Assembly: GCF_040289685.1 (NCBI RefSeq)
Contig: NZ_PSLQ01000010.1
Coordinates: 6,116-70,115 of the forward strand
Source: Pyrinomonas sp040289685
Lineage (GTDB): Bacteria > Acidobacteriota > Blastocatellia > Pyrinomonadales > Pyrinomonadaceae
Reading direction: 5' to 3'
DNA length: 64,000 nucleotides
The position numbers and the translations under genes are program-made. Position 1 is the first letter of the stretch; every line of letters begins with the position of its first letter. Below, piece after piece: positions 27,587 to 37,256 of this stretch. A model generated the notes under the pieces. The model saw nothing but the letters and a program-made list of their open reading frames with translations. It ran no database searches and was not told the origin of the DNA.

Positions 27587-27995
27587 CCAAACGAGGATGC
27601 AAAGCTTATTCTGACGGGCTGTGCTCCCCGCTGGGGTTGCGGATGGAAAACGCCTGACCGGTTGCGCCTTTCGATCTCCGGCTCGCTTCAGCTCGCGCGC
27701 TTTTTCGCGCGCTGCACGGGTTGGATCTACGTCAGGAGGTGGGCCACAAAACCAAGCGCCCCGCCGTTGCTGAAAGATCGAGGCGAGATGTTCCGCTGAG
27801 ATCGACGCGAAATCAAGGCGAGAACGACCATCGGCGCACGGCGTGCAGATGGCAACGGGCGAGTCAGATGCGTTACAATCCGTAATCGGCAGGGGCGATA
27901 ACCACGAGTGATAATTGGTCCTACTTTGGCAGAGCGCCGTTTTTTGCGGGGAGTCTTTAGTGCAAGGCGATCGGTTTGCCTTTGAACGGGCGGAA
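27587..27995. other. 409-bp intergenic region before rluB-type gene
   Basis: No gene seen. TACAAT at 27874-27879 is a possible -10 box for the pseudouridine synthase gene, without a good -35; it would give a leader of about 110 bases. Confidence 0.45.
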
Positions 27996-28769
27996 ATGGA
28001 AGAGCGATTGCAAAAGTTGATTGCGGCGGCAGGCATCGCTTCGCGGCGCAAAGCCGAAGAATTGATCCTCGCCGGCGAGGTGAGCGTCAACGGTCGGACG
28101 GTGCGCGAACTCGGCACCAGAGCTGACCCTGAACGAGACCACATCAAGGTCGGCGGGCGGCTCATCAATCCCTTGCTCCAACGGCGCGAGAAGGTCTACG
28201 TCTTGCTCAACAAGCCGCGCGGCGTACTGACCAGCCTCTCCGATCCCAAAGGACGCCCGCTCGTCACCGATTTTGTTCCGCCTTCGCTCGGGCGGCTCGT
28301 GCCCGTGGGCCGACTCGACTTCAACACCGAGGGATTGCTCATCTTGACCAACGATGGCGAATTGGCCAATTTCATCGCCGCCGGACGCGCCGTCGCCAAA
28401 GTCTATGAAGTGAAGGTCAAAGGCAAACCGCCTGAGGAGGCCATTGAACGCCTGCGACGCGGTTTACGACTCGACGACAAGACGCGCACGGCTCCGGCAG
28501 AGATTCGCAAACTAGCTGAAACCGACGCCAACACGTGGTATGAAGTGGTCCTGCGCGAGGGCAAGAATCAACAGATCCGGCGCATGTTCGACGAAATCGG
28601 CTATTCGGTCGTCAAGCTTCGTCGCGTCGCCATCGGTCCAGTTCGCGATGAACGGCTCGCTCCCGGCCAGTGGCGCTTGCTACGCGCTGAAGAGATCAAA
28701 GCCTTGCGCGCAGCCAAAGCGCCGCTGCGCTCGCGCACGCTCTCGCGCCGCAGCCGCGGGCGCACATAA
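27996..28769 (+). CDS. rluB: 23S rRNA pseudouridine synthase, RsuA/RluB family
   Basis: A 257-residue RNA-modifying enzyme. An S4 RNA-binding domain (residues 2-50, MEERLQKLIAAAGIASRRKAE) is followed by the synthase domain with catalytic Asp108 in VGRLDFNTEG and the family block EGKNQQIRRMF. It ends in an Arg/Ser/Lys-rich tail, common in rRNA-binding members. The ATG at 27996 begins exactly at the S4 domain; an upstream GTG at 27915 adds 27 unrelated residues. RluB is the likely paralogue from the scpAB context, but RluE/RluF/RsuA cannot be excluded. Confidence 0.92.
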   Translation: MEERLQKLIAAAGIASRRKAEELILAGEVSVNGRTVRELGTRADPERDHIKVGGRLINPLLQRREKVYVLLNKPRGVLTSLSDPKGRPLVTDFVPPSLGRLVPVGRLDFNTEGLLILTNDGELANFIAAGRAVAKVYEVKVKGKPPEEAIERLRRGLRLDDKTRTAPAEIRKLAETDANTWYEVVLREGKNQQIRRMFDEIGYSVVKLRRVAIGPVRDERLAPGQWRLLRAEEIKALRAAKAPLRSRTLSRRSRGRT

Positions 28770-28906
28770 AGCCGCCTTATGCTGCGCTCGCCGAAGATTG
28801 ACGTTGTTTTGGTGTGGATAAAGAAGATTTATGGCGGCGATTGGGCTAGAATAGAAGGCGAAAAGGGGGCGTCGAGCGCCCGAACACCTTCTATATCGGA
28901 GCGAGC

Positions 28907-30058
28907 ATGGATTTCGAACTGAACGAAGATCAGAAGCAGATCAAAATGAGCGTGCGCGAGTTTGCCGAAGCCGAAATCGCTCCGCACGCGCGCGAGTGGG
29001 ACGAAACGCAACACTTTCCCGCGGAACTCATCCCGAAGCTGGCCGAACTCGGGTTGATGGGGATTATCTTCCCGGAAGAGTACGGCGGTGCTGGCATGGG
29101 ATACGTCGAATATGCGACCATCATCGAAGAGCTAGGGCGCGTTGATGGCGCCATTGGTCTGTCGGTGGCGGCACACAATTCGCTTTGCTCGAACCACATC
29201 TATATGTTCGGGACCGAGCAACAGAAACGTGACTACCTCGTTCCGTTGGCGCGTGGTCAACATCTCGGCGCGTGGGGGTTGACCGAGCCGAGCGCTGGTT
29301 CGGACGCTTCGGGGACGCGGACCACCGCCGTGCGGCGCGATGGCGGTTGGGTCGTTAATGGTTCAAAGAACTTCATCACGCACGCGATTCACGCTGATAC
29401 ATGCGTCGCCGTTGCTTCCACCGACCGTTCCAAAGGGAGCAAGGGGATCACGGCCTTCATCTTCGAGAAGGGGATGCCGGGTTTTTCGCCCGCCAAAAAG
29501 GAGAACAAGCTTGGAATGCGCGCATCGGAGACGGCGAGCGTCGTCTTCGAAGACTGTTTCGTACCGGATGAGAACCGTCTGGGTGAAGAGGGGATGGGCT
29601 TTATCAACGCCATGCAGGTGCTCGACGGCGGGCGCATCTCGATCGCCGCGTTGGCCGTCGGCATCGCGCAAGGGGCGTACGAAGCGGCCATCAGGTACGC
29701 CAAAGAGCGCGTGCAGTTTGGCAAGCCCATCGCCGAATTTCAAGCCATCCAGTTCAAACTGGCCGACATGGCAACCAGCATCGAGGCGGCGCGTTTGTTG
29801 ACGTTGCGTGCCGCTCGCATGAAGGACCTCGGGCGTCCCGTGACCAAGTACGCTTCAATGGCAAAGCTGTTCGCCTCCGAGATGTGCGTGCGCGTTTGCG
29901 AAGAGGCGATTCAAATACATGGCGGATATGGTTACACCAAGGACTACCTGCCGGAGAAGTGCTGGCGCGATGCCAAACTGCTCACCATCGGCGAAGGCAC
30001 ATCGGAGATTCAGCGCATCATCATCGCACGGCAACTTCTGCGGGAACTGACCGAATGA
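28907..30058 (+). CDS. Acyl-CoA dehydrogenase
   Basis: A 383-residue FAD enzyme that introduces the alpha-beta double bond into acyl-CoA. It shows the N-terminal helical domain, FAD/substrate motif LGAWGLTEPSAGSDASG, AIQIHGGYGYTKDY, and catalytic base Glu363 in GEGTSEIQR near the C-terminus, the position used by short/medium-chain and butyryl-CoA types. TAGAAT at 28847-28852 is a possible -10 box. Its stop overlaps the meaB start (ATGA), so it may act in branched-chain or propionate-yielding catabolism. Confidence 0.93.
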   Translation: MDFELNEDQKQIKMSVREFAEAEIAPHAREWDETQHFPAELIPKLAELGLMGIIFPEEYGGAGMGYVEYATIIEELGRVDGAIGLSVAAHNSLCSNHIYMFGTEQQKRDYLVPLARGQHLGAWGLTEPSAGSDASGTRTTAVRRDGGWVVNGSKNFITHAIHADTCVAVASTDRSKGSKGITAFIFEKGMPGFSPAKKENKLGMRASETASVVFEDCFVPDENRLGEEGMGFINAMQVLDGGRISIAALAVGIAQGAYEAAIRYAKERVQFGKPIAEFQAIQFKLADMATSIEAARLLTLRAARMKDLGRPVTKYASMAKLFASEMCVRVCEEAIQIHGGYGYTKDYLPEKCWRDAKLLTIGEGTSEIQRIIIARQLLRELTE

Positions 30059-31011
30059 GCACTGCGGTCGAACGCATACTGGCGGGGGACGAACGCGCCA
30101 TTGCGCGCGCCATCTCCAAGGTTGAAGACGGCGCTGAAGATGCTTCCGCGCTGATGAGAGCGCTCTTTCCGCACGCTGGTCGTGCATTGGTCATCGGGAT
30201 CACGGGCGCGCCCGGCGCCGGAAAATCTTCGCTGGTCGATCGGCTCGCTGCGCTTTATCGGGAGCGCGGCGAACGAGTCGGCATCGTCGCCGTTGATCCG
30301 TCGAGTCCTTTTTCGGGCGGCGCGATTCTCGGCGACCGCATCCGCATGAACCGATTGGGGCTCGATTCCGGCATCTTCATTCGATCCATGGCCACGCGCG
30401 GACAGCTCGGGGGATTGGCGCGCGCAACGGTGGATGCCGTCACCATTCTCGATGCGGCCGGTTTCGGGCGCATCATCGTCGAGACCGTCGGCGTCGGCCA
30501 AGACGAGATCGAGATCGTCAAGGCGGCTGATGTCACCTGCGTTGTGCTCGTGCCCGGCATGGGCGACGACGTGCAGGCGATCAAAGCTGGCATCATGGAG
30601 ATCGGCGACATCTTCGTCATCAACAAGGCCGACCGCGATGGCGTGCTTCGCACGGAGAAAGAATTGCAGGCGTTGCTCTCGCTCGTTCAACGCGACGATG
30701 GATGGTCGCCGCCCATTGTGCGCACGGTGGCTACCGAGAACAAAGGAATTGATGAATTGGCGGCAGCGATTGAACGTTGGCGGGCGTTTTCAGCGGATCG
30801 ACAAAGCGGGCGCGCTCGCCGCGCGGCCATCGCGCGTTGGCGTATTCTGGAGCTATTACGCGACAAGCTGCTGGCGCAAGCTTTGAGTCGTGCAGACGTG
30901 CGGACGCGGCTAGAGGAGCTGGCGGCAGAAGTGGCCGAAAAGAAGCGCGATCCCTATTCCGCTGTGGATGAACTGCTCGGCGGAGATGGGGGGGCACCAT
31001 CCGTTGCTTGA
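30055..31011 (+). CDS. meaB: Methylmalonyl-CoA mutase-associated GTPase MeaB
   Basis: A 318-residue G3E-family GTPase that loads and protects the adenosylcobalamin mutase. Walker A GAPGAGKSS (51-59), VDPSSPFSGGAILGDRIRM, RSMATRGQLGG and ETVGVGQDE are all diagnostic. The ATG at 30055 overlaps the previous stop (ATGA). An extended frame further upstream is a shadow of the dehydrogenase. The mutase subunits are not in the window. Confidence 0.95.
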   Translation: MSTAVERILAGDERAIARAISKVEDGAEDASALMRALFPHAGRALVIGITGAPGAGKSSLVDRLAALYRERGERVGIVAVDPSSPFSGGAILGDRIRMNRLGLDSGIFIRSMATRGQLGGLARATVDAVTILDAAGFGRIIVETVGVGQDEIEIVKAADVTCVVLVPGMGDDVQAIKAGIMEIGDIFVINKADRDGVLRTEKELQALLSLVQRDDGWSPPIVRTVATENKGIDELAAAIERWRAFSADRQSGRARRAAIARWRILELLRDKLLAQALSRADVRTRLEELAAEVAEKKRDPYSAVDELLGGDGGAPSVA

Positions 31012-31232
31012 AGCGCGCCGTATGGGGAGCTAGGGTCATGTGGTTCGCCCTGCATCCGGACTTTTAGGGCGCTAAATCGCCACAGGAGCTTCAAATTCAA
31101 AGAAGAGAGAGCAGGGGGGAAGGACGGAGAAGAACGGTTCGCTTGGACGCCAATCCTTGAATAGCGGGCATTGCGGGCCGTCTTCGAGCTTTTTTGCAGA
31201 CTCTAGAGATCTCGCTTTGTCGGAATCCGTTT

Positions 31233-31658
31233 ATGCGCGACGAAAAGAGCACGCGGATCGAACACATCGGCGTTGCCGTTAACAGGATCGAAGAGGCGCT
31301 TGCCTTTTGGCGCGATGCGTTGGGACTGGAGCTAGCGCACGTCGAAGAGGTCGCCGATCAGCGCGTGCGCGTCGCCATGCTTCCCATTGGCGAGACGCGC
31401 ATTGAGTTGATCGAGGCGTCCGATACGGAATCGCCCATCGCTAAATTCATCGCTAAACGCGGTCCCGGCATACACCACATCGCCGTGCGCGTCGGCGACA
31501 TTCGCACTGCGCTGGCGCGCTTGAAAGAGCGGGGCGTGCGTCTCATCGATGAAGAGCCGCGCATTGGAGCCGACGGTTGTTCGATCGCTTTCATTCATCC
31601 ATCGGCCACGGGCGGCGTGCTCATCGAGCTGGTCGAGCGTGCCGAGCGAAAGAGTTGA
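31233..31658 (+). CDS. mce: Methylmalonyl-CoA epimerase
   Basis: A 141-residue vicinal-oxygen-chelate enzyme that interconverts (R)- and (S)-methylmalonyl-CoA. Metal-binding residues appear in IEHIGVAV (His11), GIHHIAVRV and VLIELVE. Chosen start is ATG 31233; a TTG at 31194 is possible but adds residues outside the fold. It lies 221 bases after meaB; together they point to a methylmalonyl-CoA pathway. Confidence 0.93.
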   Translation: MRDEKSTRIEHIGVAVNRIEEALAFWRDALGLELAHVEEVADQRVRVAMLPIGETRIELIEASDTESPIAKFIAKRGPGIHHIAVRVGDIRTALARLKERGVRLIDEEPRIGADGCSIAFIHPSATGGVLIELVERAERKS

Positions 31659-32224
31659 AAATCAACGTCTCCTGAGAATGAATTCCGGAAGCTCGCGCCG
31701 GTGCGACAATAAACCGTCGTGACGCGACTTCGGCGAAGCGGGTATCTCAAGGGTGAAGGTGCCGAGAAACCTTTTGGCCCTCTATTTGCACATCAACTGG
31801 CAGCCTCGGCAGCGAAAGCGCTGGGAAACAGGCCGCGGCGAATGCTTGTCGCGTCGGATCGCGTTTGGCGGGGAAGGCTTTCGGCGGTAGCGGGTCGCTT
31901 TGCGGCAATGCGTCTTCAGGTGGCTATTCTGTCGCCCGAAAACTGGTCAGCGGCGCGCTGCTATCACCCTCATCGTCGGTTGGAGCAGGGGGCCTCCTGC
32001 CTTGCGCCAACTGGACATCTGCGCCCGGAGAAACATAATCTTGACGGTTCGCGCATCCGCGAATCGGCGGAGCAAACTGAGGGCGTTTCGGGACTCGTCC
32101 GGCATGGGGGGCAAGATCCTGAGTGTTGAGAGCGCTGGGATGCGCAGACGCTTGAGACCCTTATGGCGAGGATCAAGACAAGACCTTGAGTGCCGAGATC
32201 GTTGAAATAGCAGAGGAGAAAGGA
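31659..32224. other. 566-bp region without a convincing gene
   Basis: One 136-codon frame runs at 31719-32129 (plus), starting at GTG without a ribosome site, and its product has no recognisable fold or normal composition. No RNA or repeat seen. Lies between the epimerase and foldase genes. Confidence 0.5.
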
Positions 32225-33433
32225 TTGAACACCAAACAGAAGAGCATCATCGCGGCGGTCATCACCGTCGTCGTGGCCATCGTTTTGATCGCGTGGTGGA
32301 CGCGCGCCGGAAAGGCTTCGACCACGGTGCTGACCGCAGAAGACATGGCGTTGATCGCCAGTGATCAACCGGCTCCGGTGCGCGCGCAGCTTGCGGCGAG
32401 CGAGGAGGCGCGCAAGGAGTTTGCCGAAAACCTCAAAGAGTTGCTCGCCGTCGCCGAAGCGGCGCGCGCTGCTGGCGTGGACAATCGGCCCGAAGTGCGG
32501 CAGCAATTGGAGCTGTTGCGCTCTTTGGTCATCGCACGGCAGTACGAAAGCGGCTTACGACGCGAAGGCAAGTCGCCGGATCAGATCGTGTCGCCCGCTG
32601 AGGTGGAAAGCTTCCTGAAGGATCCGGCACAACAGGCGCAATTCAAGAGCTTCTTGGAAATGTTGCGTAAGAAAGGCGCGCCCGAAGAAGTCTTCAAAGA
32701 ACAACTCCAGCAGCTTGAGCGGCAGTGGGCGCGCATTCAGATCGCGGCGCGCAAAGGAATGGAAGCGGGACTCGACCGTGACCGGCGTGTGCAGTTGCAG
32801 ATCGCGCTGCAAGAGGCGAACTTGCTGGCGAGCGCCTACGTGCGTGATCTCGAACCGCGTATTCGCGCCACAGATCAGGAGATAGACCAGTACATCGCGC
32901 AGCACCCGGAGCTGGACCCGAAACAGGCGCGCGCCAAAGCTCAACAGATACTCGAACGCGCGCGGGCTGGCGAGGACTTTGCGACGTTGGCCAAACAGTA
33001 CTCGGCCGATCCGGGGAGCAAAGAGCAGGGCGGTGATCTCGGTTGGTTCGGGCGGGGGACCATGGTCAAACCTTTTGAAGAGGCAGCCTTCGCGCTGCAA
33101 CCGGGCCAGATCAGCGACATCGTCGAGACGCCTTTCGGTTTTCACATCATCAAGGTCGAAGAGCGGCGCACGCAGAACAAAGAGGGTAAGCGAGAGGAAG
33201 AGGTCCATGCGCGCCACATCCTGATCGCTCCCGGAAGGGAACAGGCCAACGACCCGTTCCTGCCGCCGATGTCGCCACGCGATCAAGCGCGCGCCGCCAT
33301 TGAACAAGAGAAGCAGAAGAAGCTTTTTGAGGAGATCACGCGGCGGTCGCGCGTGCGCGTCGCGGAGAATTACAACGTGCCGCCGCCACCAGCACAACCG
33401 CCCACCACACAGCCATCGCCTGCTGAACGATGA
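32225..33433 (+). CDS. Parvulin-type peptidyl-prolyl isomerase, membrane-anchored (PrsA/SurA-like)
   Basis: A 403-residue envelope foldase. A membrane anchor lies near residues 8-28 (SIIAAVITVVVAIVLIAWW), a helical SurA-like N-domain follows, then the rotamase domain (about 235-335) with RARAGEDFATLAKQYSADPGSK..GGDLGWFGRG, PFEEAAFAL and ETPFGFHIIKVE. The tail is Pro-rich. Start chosen as TTG 32225 because GAGGAG is six bases before it; a TTG at 32186 would add 13 residues and has a weaker site. It probably helps fold outer-membrane or secreted proteins such as the TonB receptors. Confidence 0.9.
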   Translation: MNTKQKSIIAAVITVVVAIVLIAWWTRAGKASTTVLTAEDMALIASDQPAPVRAQLAASEEARKEFAENLKELLAVAEAARAAGVDNRPEVRQQLELLRSLVIARQYESGLRREGKSPDQIVSPAEVESFLKDPAQQAQFKSFLEMLRKKGAPEEVFKEQLQQLERQWARIQIAARKGMEAGLDRDRRVQLQIALQEANLLASAYVRDLEPRIRATDQEIDQYIAQHPELDPKQARAKAQQILERARAGEDFATLAKQYSADPGSKEQGGDLGWFGRGTMVKPFEEAAFALQPGQISDIVETPFGFHIIKVEERRTQNKEGKREEEVHARHILIAPGREQANDPFLPPMSPRDQARAAIEQEKQKKLFEEITRRSRVRVAENYNVPPPPAQPPTTQPSPAER

Positions 33434-33497
33434 GGAGTGGCAAAGGTTTTCAAAGATGAGCGTTGCCGTGACGCTGTGATAGGAGGCGAGGGCGCTC

Positions 33498-34358
33498 GTG
33501 CGGTTCGGTGATTATCGCCTTGAAATCGTTTCGGATGGCGCGTTCGGTCTGGACGGCGGTGCGATGTTCGGCATCGTGCCGCGCGTCCTGTGGTCCAAAG
33601 TGGCCCCGCCGGATGATCGCAATCGCATCCGACTCGGACTGAACTGCCTGTTCATCGAAGCAGGACATGAGCGCATCCTCATCGAAACCGGCATCGGCGA
33701 TAAATGGTCGGCCAAGCACGCGGAGATCTACGCCATCGCGCGGCAACGGAGTTTGCGCGAAGCGGTGCGTGCCGCAACCGGATACTCCGCCGAACAGATC
33801 ACCATCGTCATCAACACGCACCTCCATTTCGATCACGCAGGCGGCAACACCATACGCGACGCGCAAGAGGAGCGCGTCGTGCCGACGTTTCCCAACGCGC
33901 GCTATCTCGTCTCGCGCGGCGAATACGAGCACGCCGAAGCGCCTACCGAGCGAGATCGGGCCAGCTACGTGCCCGATGATTGGCAGGCGCTGCGTCGCAA
34001 CGGACAATTGGAACTCATCCCCTCACACTACGAGGTCGTTCCCGGCCTTCACGTGGAGACAGTTCCCGGCCACAATCGCACGATGCAGTGCGTACGGCTC
34101 GAACAGGCCGGACGGACGCTCTATTTCTTCGCCGATATCGTGCCGACGCGCGCTCACGTGCCATACGCTTGGATCATGAGTTATGATCTATTCCCTTTGG
34201 AGACGCTGGCGGCGAAAAAGAGGCTTCTGCCGCAAGCCGTGCGCGAAGGTTGGATCTGCTACTTCTATCACGACTGGGATGCGCCGCTCTGCAAGTTGGT
34301 CGAGCAAGAGGGGCGCATCGTGCCCGTCGAATTGAAGGGGATAGATGTGCTCGCGTGA
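33498..34358 (+). CDS. MBL-fold metallohydrolase
   Basis: A 286-residue metallo-beta-lactamase-fold enzyme. The metal motif is THLHFDHAGG (His108, His110, Asp112, His113), with further ligands in PGHNRT and FFADIVPTRAH. It resembles lactonase-like/quorum-quenching members in layout but the substrate is unknown. GTG start at 33498, with AGGAGG about 12 bases upstream. Lies 64 bases after the foldase gene and 57 before mtnP, in a same-strand run that reaches cutA. Confidence 0.88.
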   Translation: MRFGDYRLEIVSDGAFGLDGGAMFGIVPRVLWSKVAPPDDRNRIRLGLNCLFIEAGHERILIETGIGDKWSAKHAEIYAIARQRSLREAVRAATGYSAEQITIVINTHLHFDHAGGNTIRDAQEERVVPTFPNARYLVSRGEYEHAEAPTERDRASYVPDDWQALRRNGQLELIPSHYEVVPGLHVETVPGHNRTMQCVRLEQAGRTLYFFADIVPTRAHVPYAWIMSYDLFPLETLAAKKRLLPQAVREGWICYFYHDWDAPLCKLVEQEGRIVPVELKGIDVLA

Positions 34359-34415
34359 AGCGCCGAGCGGTCGAGAGAACAAGCGGGAAAGTTCACGACG
34401 AAGGACCGATAGCTT

Positions 34416-35297
34416 ATGGTAACAGCACGAATAGGGATCATCGGTGGGAGCGGACTCTACCAGATGCCCGAACTCGAAGGTGTCGAAGAGGTCGAGGTCG
34501 AAACGCCGTTTGGCAAACCGTCGGACGCTTTCATCGTCGGGACGCTCGAGGGCGTCCGTGTCGCTTTTCTGCCGCGGCATGGGCGCGGCCACCGCATCTT
34601 GCCGACGGAGCTGCCTTTTCGCGCGAACATCTACGCGATGAAGCTGCTGGGTGTTGAACGCATCCTATCGGCATCAGCTGTTGGCTCTTTGCAAGAGCGA
34701 TACGCGCCGCTCGACATGGTGATCCCGGACCAATTCTTTGATCGCACGCGCGCCCGCGCGCACGAATCGACCTTCTTCGGCGATGGAATCGTCGCGCACA
34801 TCACGTTCGCGCATCCGGTCTGTGATGAACTGGGCGACGTGCTCGAAGCGTCGTGTCGCGCTGTTGGGGTGCGCGTACATCGCGGCGGCACCTATCTTTG
34901 CATGGAAGGACCGGCCTTCTCGACCAAGGCTGAATCGAACGTTTATCGGGCGTGGGGCATGGACGTGATCGGCATGACGAACTTGCAGGAAGCCAAGCTG
35001 GCGCGCGAAGCCGAGATCTGCTACGCGACGCTTGCGCTCGTCACCGACTACGATTGCTGGCACGAAGAGCACGATGCGGTTTCAGTCGAGACCGTGGTCG
35101 AGAACTTGAACAAGAACGTTCGCAACGCGCAACTCGTCATGCGCGAAGCCGTCCGCCGGTTGAGCGCTGCGGAGCGTCGCTGTGCATGCGGTTCGGCGTT
35201 GAAGAACGCCATCTTCACCGCGCCCGAGTTGTGGCCCGAAGCGACAACCAAACGGCTCGAGGCGATCATCGCAAAGTATAAACCGAGCGGGAGGTGA
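34416..35297 (+). CDS. mtnP: S-methyl-5'-thioadenosine phosphorylase
   Basis: A 293-residue PNP/MTAP-family enzyme that splits methylthioadenosine with phosphate to adenine and methylthioribose-1-phosphate in methionine salvage. Motifs: GIIGGSGLYQM at the phosphate site, FLPRHGRGH, PDQFFDRT, CMEGPAFSTKAES and GMTNLQEAKLAREAE, then VTDYDCW. Length is normal for MTAP. The next gene starts seven bases after the stop. Confidence 0.94.
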   Translation: MVTARIGIIGGSGLYQMPELEGVEEVEVETPFGKPSDAFIVGTLEGVRVAFLPRHGRGHRILPTELPFRANIYAMKLLGVERILSASAVGSLQERYAPLDMVIPDQFFDRTRARAHESTFFGDGIVAHITFAHPVCDELGDVLEASCRAVGVRVHRGGTYLCMEGPAFSTKAESNVYRAWGMDVIGMTNLQEAKLAREAEICYATLALVTDYDCWHEEHDAVSVETVVENLNKNVRNAQLVMREAVRRLSAAERRCACGSALKNAIFTAPELWPEATTKRLEAIIAKYKPSGR

Positions 35298-35304
35298 AAG
35301 GTCG

Positions 35305-35766
35305 ATGGGAAACAAGCTGCGGAGTTGGGCGGTGGTTTTGGCGATCCTCGTTGCCGCACCCGCCGTCACGGCACAAACGGGCGTGCGCCGCGGACCCGAT
35401 CCGACGACCATTCGCGATGCGGCGCTCGAAAAGGAATCGCTGCACAATCTTGAAGTGGCGCGACACTACTTCAAGATGAAGAAGGCTTACCGCGCCGCGC
35501 TCGATCGCGTCGAAGAGATCATCGCCGGCAACCCGAACTTTTCACGCTTGGATGAAGCGCTCTACATCGCAGGCATGAGCAGCCTCTATCTGGCCGAGAA
35601 CAAGGGCAAACAAGCCCCGCGCCTCTCCCCCGAAAAGCTGCGCGATGATGCGCGCGCCTATTTGACGCGCCTCGTGCGCGAGTTTCCCGATAGCGCTTTT
35701 CGCAAAGAGGCTGAAGAGCGATTAGCCAAACTCGGCGGTCCCAAAACTGACTTGCCGGAAAAATGA
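35305..35766 (+). CDS. Exported BamD-like/TPR protein
   Basis: A 153-residue protein with a signal peptide (residues 1-23, VVLAILVAAPAVTAQ) and no lipobox Cys. The rest is two to three TPR-like helix pairs (HNLEVARHYFKMKKAYRAAL, ARAYLTRLVREFPDSAF..EAEERLAKL), the last matching the BamD/YfiO repeat form. It is shorter than BamD (about 240) so it is a BamD-like fragment or relative, not a clear BamD. It may serve outer-membrane assembly, but this is inference. Confidence 0.8.
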   Translation: MGNKLRSWAVVLAILVAAPAVTAQTGVRRGPDPTTIRDAALEKESLHNLEVARHYFKMKKAYRAALDRVEEIIAGNPNFSRLDEALYIAGMSSLYLAENKGKQAPRLSPEKLRDDARAYLTRLVREFPDSAFRKEAEERLAKLGGPKTDLPEK

Positions 35767-35808
35767 AGACGTTCTACCCCATCTTCGAATCACAGGAGAA
35801 ATTCGACC

Positions 35809-36804
35809 GTGTCTTTATTGGTGGTGGGTTCGGTCGCGTTCGATGCCGTGGAGACGCCGTTCGGCAAGCGCGACCGAATGCTCGGCGGATCGGCCACGCA
35901 CTTTTCGCTTTCGGCGAGCTTTTTCGCCGAGGTGCGCATTGTCGGCGTGGTCGGCAGCGATTTCGGCGCAGAGAACATCGCGTTGCTCCAACGCCATGGC
36001 GTGGATACGACCGACCTCGAGTGCATCGCCGATGGGAAGACCTTCTTCTGGCGCGGGCGCTACGACTACGATCTCAACACAGCCCATACGCTCGAGACGC
36101 AATTGAACGTCTTCGCCGATTTCAAACCGAAGCTATCGGCTGAATCGCGGCGCGCGCGCTTGGTCTTCCTCGGCAACATCCAGCCCGAACTTCAACGCGA
36201 AGTGCGAGCGCAGGTCTCGGACGCTCGTTTCGTCGCGCTCGATACGATGAACCTGTGGATCGAGACGGCGCGTCCAGCGCTGCGGCGCGCCATCGAAGAG
36301 GTCGATGCTGTGATCATCAACGATGCCGAAGCGCGCCAACTGGCCGAAGAACCGAATCTGATCCGCGCCGCACGACGCATCCTCTCATGGGGACCGCGCG
36401 CCGCAGTGATCAAACGGGGCGAATACGGCGCCGCGCTGTTTACGCGCGAAAGCTACTTTGCCATTCCGGCCTATCCGCTCGAATCGGTCTTCGATCCGAC
36501 CGGCGCCGGTGACACTTTCGCCGGCGGCTTCATGGGCTACTTGGCCAGTTGCGAAAAGATCGATGAGGCGGCCATGCGGCGCGCGATGATCTTCGGTTCG
36601 GTGATGGCTTCGTTCAACGTTGAAGAGTTCGGCACCGAGCGCGTACAAAGATTGACGCATGCGGAGATCAACGAACGTTTCCGCGAGTTCAAACGCTTCA
36701 CGCACTTTGAGGAGATCCCGTTCGAGCGGATCGCGCGCTTAGCGATGCCGGATGAGTCGGACAGATCGCCTGTTGCCGCCAAAGAGCCGACGGCGTTAAA
36801 CTAA
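35809..36804 (+). CDS. PfkB-family sugar/nucleoside kinase
   Basis: A 331-residue ribokinase-family kinase. N-terminal GSVAFDAVETP and GGSAT..SL, then the ATP site motif DPTGAGDTFAGGF with catalytic Asp235 close to the C-terminus. GTG start at 35809 after AGGAGA. Because it follows mtnP it may phosphorylate a nucleoside or sugar of salvage, but ribokinase-fold substrates cannot be named from sequence. The last 60 residues are charged and extend past the usual fold. Confidence 0.9.
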   Translation: MSLLVVGSVAFDAVETPFGKRDRMLGGSATHFSLSASFFAEVRIVGVVGSDFGAENIALLQRHGVDTTDLECIADGKTFFWRGRYDYDLNTAHTLETQLNVFADFKPKLSAESRRARLVFLGNIQPELQREVRAQVSDARFVALDTMNLWIETARPALRRAIEEVDAVIINDAEARQLAEEPNLIRAARRILSWGPRAAVIKRGEYGAALFTRESYFAIPAYPLESVFDPTGAGDTFAGGFMGYLASCEKIDEAAMRRAMIFGSVMASFNVEEFGTERVQRLTHAEINERFREFKRFTHFEEIPFERIARLAMPDESDRSPVAAKEPTALN

Positions 36805-36878
36805 CACGAATCGATCAGCGCCGACGTTGGGCGAAGCCCGCGGCTGCAACGCCGAAGAAGGTTGGGAGGCGAAACCAG

Positions 36879-37256
36879 ATGTTCTGTCCAGTTTGCGAGT
36901 CGGAGTACGAAGCCGGTATCACGCGCTGCCCTGATGACGGGGCTGAGTTGGTCGAAAAGCTTCCACAGGAGAAGAGCGCGCGCGATCAAAGCGAAGCGCG
37001 ATTCATCCCCCTGCACGCTTTCGGCTCCCCAGCGGAAGCTGAGATGGTCGCCGACATCTTGCAGAAGAACGAGGTGCGTGCTGTCGTGAAGGCGGGTGGC
37101 GCCGATGCTTTCGCGCCGCTTCTTTCGACCACGGCACAAGGCTCGGTCGTCCTCGTCGATGAGCGAGATCTGGACCGAGCGCGCGAGGTCTACTACGCTT
37201 TCTTCGGCGAAGATGAGACGCCTTTGACCGGAGAGAGCGAGGGGGATTGGAAATGA
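36879..37256 (+). CDS. Zinc-ribbon plus DUF2007-like small protein
   Basis: A 125-residue protein. It starts with a partial zinc ribbon (MFCPVCESEY...TRCPDDG, Cys3, Cys6 and Cys17 but no fourth Cys). Residues of about 41-110 match the DUF2007 signal-transducing type (FGSPAEAEMVADILQKNEVRAVV, GSVVLVDERDLDRAREV). Cytoplasmic, role unknown. It overlaps cutA by ATGA. Confidence 0.82.
   Translation: MFCPVCESEYEAGITRCPDDGAELVEKLPQEKSARDQSEARFIPLHAFGSPAEAEMVADILQKNEVRAVVKAGGADAFAPLLSTTAQGSVVLVDERDLDRAREVYYAFFGEDETPLTGESEGDWK

Noticed and set aside
31719..32129. 136-codon plus-strand frame between epimerase and foldase
   Set aside because: GTG start without ribosome site, no domain, no membrane or signal pattern; treated as non-coding.
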